Source of the DNA: Robbsia betulipollinis
GTDB taxonomy: Bacteria; Pseudomonadota; Gammaproteobacteria; Burkholderiales; Burkholderiaceae
Assembly (NCBI RefSeq): GCF_026624755.1
Contig: NZ_JAPMXC010000001.1
Coordinates: 1,035,219-1,099,218 of the forward strand
Direction: 5' to 3'
DNA: 64,000 nt
In this document: in pieces, positions 1 through 8,600 of the stretch
How the letters are laid out: each line of letters begins with the position of its first letter
Numbering within the stretch: position 1 is the stretch's first letter
Notes under the pieces: model-generated
What the model saw: only the letters and a program-made list of their open reading frames with translations
Databases searched by the model: none
Told to the model about the DNA's origin: nothing
Program-made: the position numbers and the translations under genes

Positions 1-530
1 ACTGGCGCGCGACGCTGGGCGAGACGCATCCGGTGCTCGCGCTGCCCACCGACGCGCCGCGCCAGGCGCGCGCGTCGTACCGTGCGGCGCGGCATCGGGT
101 GCGGCTGCCCGCGGGGTTGTCGCAGGCGCTCAGGGCGCGCGCGCAGGCGAGTTCGGCGACGCCCTTCATGGTGCTGCTCGCCGCGTTCCAGGCACTGCTG
201 CACCGCTACACGGGACAGGACGACATCCGGGTGGGCGTGCCGGTGGCGAACCGGCATCGGGTGGAGACCGAGCCATTGATCGGATTTTTCGTCAACACGC
301 AGGTGCTGCGCGCGCGCGTGACGGGACACGACACGCTGGGGACCTTGCTGGAGCGTGCGCGCGAAGCGACGCTGGGCGCGCAGGCGCATCAGGATCTGCC
401 GTTCGACGCACTGGTGGACGCCCTGCGCCCCGAGCGCAGTCTGGATCACACGCCGCTGTTCCAGGTGATGTTCAACCACCAGCGCAGCGACTGGCGCGCC
501 CTCGACGGCCTGCCCGGCCTGCGCGTCGAG
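1..530 (+). repeat. Near-identical condensation-domain segment, copy 1
   Basis: This stretch matches 3330-3859 with about seven mismatches and no gaps, covering the C-domain second half. The first 273 bases are identical. The match may continue upstream of the window. Similarity stops abruptly after about base 530, where the two proteins diverge. Confidence 0.95.
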
Positions 531-2597
531 CGCTACCGCCTGCCGCAACCCCTGGCGCAGTTCGAGTTGATGCTGGATACGCGCGAGGAAACCGATGGCA
601 CGCTGAGCGTCGAGGTCACGTATGCGCGCGAACTGTTTCACGACGCGACGATCGCGCGCTTCGTGCGGCATTACCAGCGCTGCCTGAGCGCTTACGCGCA
701 TGGCGGGCTGAACCGGCCGTTGCACGACGTCGTCCTGCTGGACGACGCGGAGACCGACATGATCGCGGGCTGGAGCCGCCATCCCGCCGGCGGCGTCGAC
801 AGTGCCGACAGCGAACCGGTGTTCCGGCATTTCGAGCGGCACGCGGCCCGTCATCCGGAGGACATCGCACTGGTGTGCGGCGCGGCGGTGATGCGCTATG
901 GCGAATTGAACGCGCGGGCCAATCAGCTCGCGCACTGGCTGGGCACGCAGGGCATCGGCGTCGAATCGCGCGTGGGCGTGGCCGCGGAACGTTCGTTCGA
1001 ACTGGTCATCGCCTTGTGTGCCATCGTCAAGGCGGGCGCCGCCTATGTGCCGCTCGATCCGGCCTATCCCGCCGATCGGCTCGCCTACATGATCGCCGAC
1101 AGCCGGCCGGCGCTGGTGCTGCGGCAATCCGGCCTGAGCTTGCCGGAGATCGACGGCACGCCGTGCGTCGCGCTCGATGCGATCGCGACCGATGCGTTCG
1201 CTGCCGGCGATCCCGCGCCGCCGCTGCACGGCGCCAACCTGGCGTACGTCATCTACACCTCCGGTTCCACCGGCCGTCCGAAAGGCGTGGGCAACCACCA
1301 CGCCGCCTTGCGGAACCGGCTGGCGTGGATGCAGCACGCCTATAACCTGCGGCGCGGCGAGGCGGTGCTGCAAAAAACGCCTTTCGGCTTCGACGTCTCC
1401 GTATGGGAGTTCTTCTGGCCGCTGATGGTGGGCGCCCGCCTCGTGCTCGCGGAACCCGGCGCGCACCGCGACCCGTCGCGGCTTGCTGCCATCATTCGCG
1501 AGCAGCAGGTCGGCACCGTGCATTTCGTGCCCTCCATGCTGGAGGCCTTCATGGACAGCGGCGCGGGCGCGGCGTGCGCCGGCACGCTCGCCCGGGTGAT
1601 CTGCAGCGGCGAGGCATTGTCCGCGGATCTGCAGCGGCGCGTGTTTCGGGACCTGCCGGGCGTGGCGTTATACAACCTGTACGGGCCGACGGAAGCGGCC
1701 ATCGACGTCACCGCCTGGACCTGCGTCGACGAACCCGGCCGGCCGGTGCCGATCGGCCGGCCGATCGCGCGCACGCAAACGTGGGTGCTCGATGCGCAGC
1801 TGTCGCCGGTGCCGCCGGGCGTGCCGGGCGAGCTGTATCTGGGCGGTGCGGGGCTGGCGCGCGGCTATCTGCGGCAACCCGCCCTGACGGCCGAGCGTTT
1901 CGTGCCGGACCCGTTTTCGCGGGACGGCGGAGCGCGCCTGTACCGTACGGGCGACCTGGTGCGCTGGCGCGAAGACGGCGCGCTCGACTATCTCGGCCGG
2001 CTCGATCACCAGGTGAAGATCCGCGGCCTGCGCATCGAACCCGGCGAGATCGAGGCGGTCCTGAGACAGGAACCCGGCGTGCGGGAGGCGGTGGTGACGA
2101 CATCCGGCGAGCGGCTGGTGGCGTACGTCACCGGCGCCGTGCCCGAACCGGCGGCACTGCGCGCGCGGCTCGCCGGCACGCTGCCGGACTACATGGTGCC
2201 CTGGCGCATCGTGGTACTCGACACATTGCCGCTGGGTGAGAACGGCAAACTCGATCGACGCGCCCTGCCGGAGCCGGCGAGCGATGTCGCGGGCGACGCG
2301 GACGGGGAAGCGCCGCGCCCCGGCGTCGAAACGCAACTGGCCACGATCTGGAGCGCCTTGCTGGGCGTCGCGCAAATCGGACGGCACGACGATTTCTTCG
2401 ATCTCGGGGGGCATTCCCTGCTGGCGGTGCGTCTGAACGCCCGCATCGGCCTGGAGCTGGGCGTCGGTCTGCCGCTCGCCGCGCTCTTCGAAGCGACGAC
2501 GCTCGCCGGACACGCCGCCGCGATCGAGCGCGCGCGTGCGGATCAGCCTGGCGATGCCGTGTTGCAGGGCCTGGATCTTTTTATGGATACACTTTGA
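1..2597 (+). CDS. Nonribosomal peptide synthetase, C-terminal part (C-A-T), partial at window edge
   Basis: The frame is open from base 3, so the gene begins upstream of the window. What is visible is the second half of a condensation domain, a complete adenylation domain and a carrier domain. The A domain has the YTSGSTGRPKG loop, the YRTGDL motif and the NGKLDR lysine loop. The carrier Ser lies in LGGHSL near base 2415. Reading the ten specificity positions by eye gives DVWHISLIDK, very close to published serine codes, so Ser is the predicted substrate. There is no epimerase or thioesterase. The stop touches the next synthetase gene, so the two are surely co-transcribed. The first ~530 bases are almost identical to part of that gene. 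Confidence 0.93.
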   Translation, partial: WRATLGETHPVLALPTDAPRQARASYRAARHRVRLPAGLSQALRARAQASSATPFMVLLAAFQALLHRYTGQDDIRVGVPVANRHRVETEPLIGFFVNTQVLRARVTGHDTLGTLLERAREATLGAQAHQDLPFDALVDALRPERSLDHTPLFQVMFNHQRSDWRALDGLPGLRVERYRLPQPLAQFELMLDTREETDGTLSVEVTYARELFHDATIARFVRHYQRCLSAYAHGGLNRPLHDVVLLDDAETDMIAGWSRHPAGGVDSADSEPVFRHFERHAARHPEDIALVCGAAVMRYGELNARANQLAHWLGTQGIGVESRVGVAAERSFELVIALCAIVKAGAAYVPLDPAYPADRLAYMIADSRPALVLRQSGLSLPEIDGTPCVALDAIATDAFAAGDPAPPLHGANLAYVIYTSGSTGRPKGVGNHHAALRNRLAWMQHAYNLRRGEAVLQKTPFGFDVSVWEFFWPLMVGARLVLAEPGAHRDPSRLAAIIREQQVGTVHFVPSMLEAFMDSGAGAACAGTLARVICSGEALSADLQRRVFRDLPGVALYNLYGPTEAAIDVTAWTCVDEPGRPVPIGRPIARTQTWVLDAQLSPVPPGVPGELYLGGAGLARGYLRQPALTAERFVPDPFSRDGGARLYRTGDLVRWREDGALDYLGRLDHQVKIRGLRIEPGEIEAVLRQEPGVREAVVTTSGERLVAYVTGAVPEPAALRARLAGTLPDYMVPWRIVVLDTLPLGENGKLDRRALPEPASDVAGDADGEAPRPGVETQLATIWSALLGVAQIGRHDDFFDLGGHSLLAVRLNARIGLELGVGLPLAALFEATTLAGHAAAIERARADQPGDAVLQGLDLFMDTL

Positions 2598-2605
2598 ATT
2601 CGGTC

Positions 2606-5600
2606 ATGGAAAAGGATACAGCGCGGCGCATCGCCGAACGGTTCAGCGAGTTGACGCCCGACAAACGTCGCCTGTTCTGGGAAAAAATGACGCAGCAGGG
2701 GGTCAGCTGTTCGCAGTTGCCGATCGTGCGTCGCCACCGGCCGGCCGGCGTCGGCACGCCGGCCTCCCACGCACAGCAAAGGCAGTGGTTCCTGTGGCAG
2801 TTGGCGCCGCACAGCAGCGCGTATCACATCGCGGGCGGACTCTGGCTGACGGGCACGGTGGACGCGCCGGCATTGCGCGCGAGCCTGGAAGCGATCGTCG
2901 CGCGGCATGAAGTATTGAGGACGCGCTTCGTGGCGAACGAGGCGGGGCGGGTCGAGCAATGGATCGATGCGGCCGGACGGCTGGACTGGCGCGAGGCGCG
3001 CCTCGCGCCGACGCAGATCGAACCGGTGACGCGTGCCTGGGCGGACACGCCCTTCGACCTGGAGCAGGGCCCGCTGCTGCGCGCGGCGCTGCATCACGAG
3101 ACGAGCGCGGCGGGCGCCGGCGGGCGCTGCCTGCTGGCGCTGGCGCTGCACCACATCGTGGCCGACGGCTGGTCGATCCAGGTGCTGCTCGAGGAGCTGG
3201 TGGCGCACTATCGCGCCGCGCTCGCGGGCGGGGCGCCGTGCGTGGCGGCCTTGCCGGTGCAGTACGCGGACTACGCGGCGTGGCAGCGCGACTGGCTGGA
3301 AGCGGGCGAGCAAACGCGGCAGCTCGCGTACTGGCGCGCGACGCTGGGCGAGACGCATCCGGTGCTCGCGCTGCCCACCGACGCGCCGCGCCAGGCGCGC
3401 GCGTCGTACCGTGCGGCGCGGCATCGGGTGCGGCTGCCCGCGGGGTTGTCGCAGGCGCTCAGGGCGCGCGCGCAGGCGAGTTCGGCGACGCCCTTCATGG
3501 TGCTGCTCGCCGCGTTCCAGGCACTGCTGCACCGCTACACGGGACAGGACGACATCCGGGTGGGCGTGCCGGTGGCGAACCGGCATCGGGTGGAGACCGA
3601 GCCGTTGATCGGATTTTTCGTCAACACGCAGGTGCTGCGCGCGCGCGTGACGGGACACGACACGCTGGGGACCTTGCTGGAGCGTGCGCGCGAAGCGACG
3701 CTGGGCGCGCAGGCGCATCAGGATCTGCCGTTCGACGTGCTGGTGGACGCCCTGCGCCCCGAGCGCAGTCTGGATCACACGCCGCTGTTCCAGGTAATGT
3801 TCAACCACCAGCGCAGCGACTGGCGCGCGCTTGACGGCCTGCCCGGCCTGGGCGTCGAGCGCCACGCGCTGCCCGATGCCGCCGCCCCCTATGAACTGAC
3901 GCTGAACGTGGTGGAGGACGCCGCGGGCGCATGCGACGTCGAGCTGATCTACGCACGGGAATTGTTCGAGGCGACGACGATGGCGCGGTTCGCCACGCAT
4001 TACCTGAACATGCTGGCGGCGTTCTCGCACGATACGATGCAATGCGCGGGAGATGTGGAACTGCTCGATGCCGCGCAGCGCGAACAGTTGCGCGCATGGA
4101 GCACGTTCGCGGCGCGACAGGACGACGCGGATCGGGACATCGCGCAGCAGGATGCCGTGCCGGCCCCGGCGCAGGCATTGGTGCACGAGGTCTTCGCCGC
4201 GCGCGCCGCGCAAACGCCGACGGCGCTTGCCGTGATACACGGCGACGCGCGTTGGGATTACCGAACACTCGACGCGGCCGCCAATCGACTGGCGGCACGG
4301 TTGCGACGCGCGGGCGTGGGCCCCGAGGTGCGGGTCGGTTTGGCGCTGTCGCGCTCGCCGGCGCTGGTCGTCGCATTGCTCGCGGTGCTGAAGGCGGGTG
4401 GCGCCTACGTGCCGCTGGACCCAGCCTATCCCACCGAACGCCTGGCCCTCATGCTCGCCGAAAGCGGCGCGCCGCTCCTGCTCACGGACGCGGCAGCCCG
4501 CCCGCGTCTGCCGACATCGACGACGGTTCGCGTGCTGGAGATCGATACGCGCGATATCGCCGCGGCGGCGCCGAACGATCCGGCATGCGATCCGGCATAT
4601 GATCCGGCATATGATCCGGCATGCGATCCGTCTCACGCCGCCACGCCGAAAACACGCGCGGACAACCTTGCCTACATCGTCCACACCTCCGGATCGACGG
4701 GACGGCCCAAGGGCGTGGCGGTTCCGCATGGCGCGCTGGCCCGGCACTGCACGGCCATCGGTGCGCGCTATGGCATCACGGCGCAAGACCGTTGCCTGCA
4801 TTTTGCCTCGATCGGCTTCGACGCGGCCGCCGAGCAACTGTTGATGCCCCTGATGCACGGCGCCGCGTTGCTGCTGCGCGATGACGAAGTGTGGTCGGTA
4901 CAACGCCTCACGCAGGAAATCCGCACGCACGGCATCACCGTGCTCGATCTGCCGCCCGCTTACGCCGACGCCTTCGCGCGCGAGGTCGCGCCCGGGGCCG
5001 TGAACGTCCGCGTCTGCATCGTCGGTGGCGAAGCGTGGTCCGCCGCCGGGTTCGAGGCGGTTCGCACCCGGCTCGCGGCGCAACGCGCGTTCAACGCCTA
5101 CGGTCCCTCCGAGGCGGTCATCACCCCCACGGTATGGGAAGCGCGCGACGACGCGGCGAATGCGGCCCTGACCGTCATGCCCATCGGCCGGCCCGTGGGA
5201 ACGCGCACTGCGTGGGTGCTGGACGCGCGTCTCAACCTGGTGCCGCCCGGCGTCCCGGGCGAATTGCACCTGGGCGGCCTCGAACTCGCCCGCGGCTATC
5301 TCGATCAGCCCGCGCAGAGTGCCGAGCGGTTCGTCCCCGATCCTTTCTCGCGCGTACCCGGCGCGCGCCTGTACCGCACCGGCGACATCGTGCGCTGGCG
5401 TGCCGACGGCGAGTTGCTGTACCTCGGACGTCAGGACCAGCAAGTGAAGATTCGCGGTTTCCGGATCGAGCCGGGCGAGGTGGAGGCGCGCCTGCGCGCG
5501 CAACCGGGCGTGAGCGGTGCCATCGTCATGGTGGTGGAAGGTCCGGGCGCACGGCGTCTGGTCGCGTATGCGACCGCCTTGCCGGGCGTGGTGGCAAGCG

Positions 5601-8600
5601 TTTCGTCGCTACGGGCGGCGCTCGCGGCCGTCCTGCCCGACTACATGGTGCCCTGCGCCATCGTCCTGCTCGACGACTGGCCGCTCGGCCCCAACGGGAA
5701 AGTGGACCGGCGGGCATTGCCCGTGCCCGATGCGGCGCCGCCCGTCGACGACGCCGGGCCCCAGGGGGCGGTGGAAGCGCAATTGGCCGCGATCTGGCAG
5801 CGTTTGCTGCGGCGCGAGCGCATCGGCCGTCACGACAACTTTTTCGAACTCGGCGGCGATTCGATCATGAGCCTGCAAATCGTCGCCCAGGCGCGGCGGG
5901 CCGGGCTGAGCGTGAGCGCGCGCGAGATCTTCGAGCAGCAGACCATCGCGCAATTGGCGGCGTGCGCGACGCCTTTGGAGAGCAACGCGCCGACCGGGTA
6001 CGGGGTCGACGAACCGATCGACCGTGCCGCGCCCGTGCCGTTGCTGCCGATCCAGGCGTGGTTTTTCGCCGAACCGTTTCCGGATCGCCACCACTGGAAC
6101 CAGTCGGTCCTGCTGCACCTCGACGCGGCGCCCGACGTCGCGGCGCTCGAATACGCGCTGCGCGAAGTCATCGCGCATCATCCCGCGCTGCAGTTGCGGT
6201 TCGCGCCCGATTGCGCCCTTCCGGGCGGCGCCGGCTGGCGACAGTACCATGCGGCCGCATCCCCCGCATCCCCCGCATCCGCTTCGGACGCTTCTCTGCT
6301 GCCGCTCCTCGCGGACGTGGCTCCGGAGGAGATCGACGCGCACTGCGACGTGGCGCAGCGCGGCCTCGATCTGACCCAGGGTCCGGTGATCCGGGCGTTG
6401 GCGCTCGCGGTCAGCGACGGCAGCTGGCGCTTGTTCATCGCCGCGCATCATCTCGTCGTCGATACCGTGTCGTGGCGCATCCTGCTCGATGATGTGCAGC
6501 AGGTCTATCTGCGGCGGCGTGCGGGCGCGGCGGCATCGTTGCCCGCGCCCACGCTGTCTTACCAGGCATTCGGGCGGCAGTTGCAGCGCGCGGCGCGCAG
6601 CCCGGCGCTGGCGGCCGACGCCGCGTACTGGCGGGCGACCGGCGCGCTCGACGCGGCGTTGCCCGCGCGTGCGGTGGGCAACGCCGCGCCGAGCGCGCGA
6701 CAGATCGATGCGCCGGTCGATGCGCCGGTCCACGCCACGGTGCGGCTGGACCGCGATACGACGCATCGTTTGCAGCTGAGCGGGGCGCGCGCGTACCGGC
6801 TCGCCCTGGTGGACGTGTTGCTGGCGGCCACCGGCCGCGCGCTGTGCCGTTTCGCCGAACGCGCGGAATTGCGCATCGATCTCGAAGGCCACGGACGCGA
6901 GAGCCATTTCGGTCCCGCCGATCTGAGCCGGACCGTCGGATGGTTCACGACCGTGTATCCGTTCCGGCTCGCGGCCATGGGCGACATCGGCGCCGCACTC
7001 AAGCGCGTGAAGGAGGCGCGCCGCGCCGTGCCCCATGGCGGCATGAGCTTCGGGATGCTGAAGTACCTGGGCACGGCGGCGCAGCGCGAGGCGCTGGCCG
7101 ACGTCGGGCATGCCGAGGTGCTTTTCAACTATCTGGGGCAGCTCGACCGGATGACGGCAGACGCGGCGGGAATGTCGGCCACCGCGTCGGCCACCGCGCC
7201 GGCCACCGCGTCGGCCACCGCGCCGGCTGCCGCGCGCGATATCTGGCGGCTGGCGGACGAGACCGGCGGCGCGGCGTCGAGCGCGCGCAATCGCGCTACC
7301 CACGTACTGGACATCGCCGCGCAGGTGCGCGACGGCGCGCTGTCGCTGACGCTCGCGCATCCGCGAGGGGACCGGTACGGCAGCGCGGAACTCGCCGCCC
7401 TGGCCGCGGATCTGCGCGCCGAATTGTCCGGCATCCTCGCGCACTGCGAAAGCGGCGCGTCTGGCCTCACGCCGTCGGACGTCCCGCTCGCGGGGCTCGA
7501 TCAGGCGCAGCTCGATGCGTTGCCGATCCCCTTCGAAACCGTGCAGGACCTCTACCCGCTCTCGCCGATGCAGACCGGCATCGTGTTCCAAAGTTTGCTG
7601 GGGCGGCAATCCGGGGCCTACGTCAATCAGCTGCGCGTCGACATCGACCGCCTCGACGCCGCGCGCTTCGTCGCGGCATGGGAATCCGCCGCGTCCCGGC
7701 ACGACGCCCTGCGCACGGGCTTTCTGATGCTGGACGATGCGCCGCGGCAATGGGTGACGCGCGCCGTGAGCCTGCCGCTGCGCGCCGAAGACTGGCGCGC
7801 GGCGGATCCCGGCACGCGGGAGGCGCGGCTCGAACGCTTCGCCGCGGACCAGCTCGCCCAGCCCTTCGATTTGGCGCGGCCCCCGCTGTGGCGGGTCGCA
7901 TTGCTGCGCACCGGCGCGGCACGCCACCATTTCGTATGGACGTTCCATCATGCGCTGATCGATGGCTGGAGCGCCGCGCAGCTGCTGGCCGAGGTACTTG
8001 CCACCTATGAGGGCCGCGCACCAACCGAACCGGCCGGGCGGTATCGCGCCTTCATCGCGCATCTCGCTTCGGGCGCCGGTGCCGCGAGCGAAGCGTGGTG
8101 GCGCGAACAGGTCGCCTTGCTCGATGGGCCGACGCTGCTTGGCGCGGCCTTGCCGCCCGCCCGGACCGCGCACGGAAAAACGAACACGCCGGCGAAAAAA
8201 GGCGCGGACGAGGCAGCGCACACCCATGGCACCGTGTCGCTCGCGTGGAACGCCGCGCGCACCGCCGCGCTGAGCCGCTTCGCCCAGTCGCACCATGTGA
8301 CGCTCAATACGCTGGTGCAGGCCGCGTGGCTGATCCTCTTGCAGCGCTATACCGGGCAGCGGACCGTCACGTTCGGCGCGACCGTCGCGGGCCGCCCGGA
8401 AACGCTTGCCGGCGTCGAGCGCATGGTGGGTCTTTTCATCAACACGATTCCCGTGATCGGCGCGCCGCAGCCGTCGCTGAGCGTGGCGGCGTGGCTCGCG
8501 CGCCTGCAGCAAGCGGGCGTGGCGGCGCGGGAGCACGAGCACGTCGCGCTCTACGACATCCAGCGGTGGGCCGGGCTGGAGGGCGGGCAGGCGCTGTTCG

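Noticed and set aside
2543-5503. Very long open frame on the minus strand opposite the synthetase
   Set aside because: High GC keeps opposite frames open. The product is Arg/Gly/Ala-rich with no domain, while the plus strand encodes clear C and A domains.
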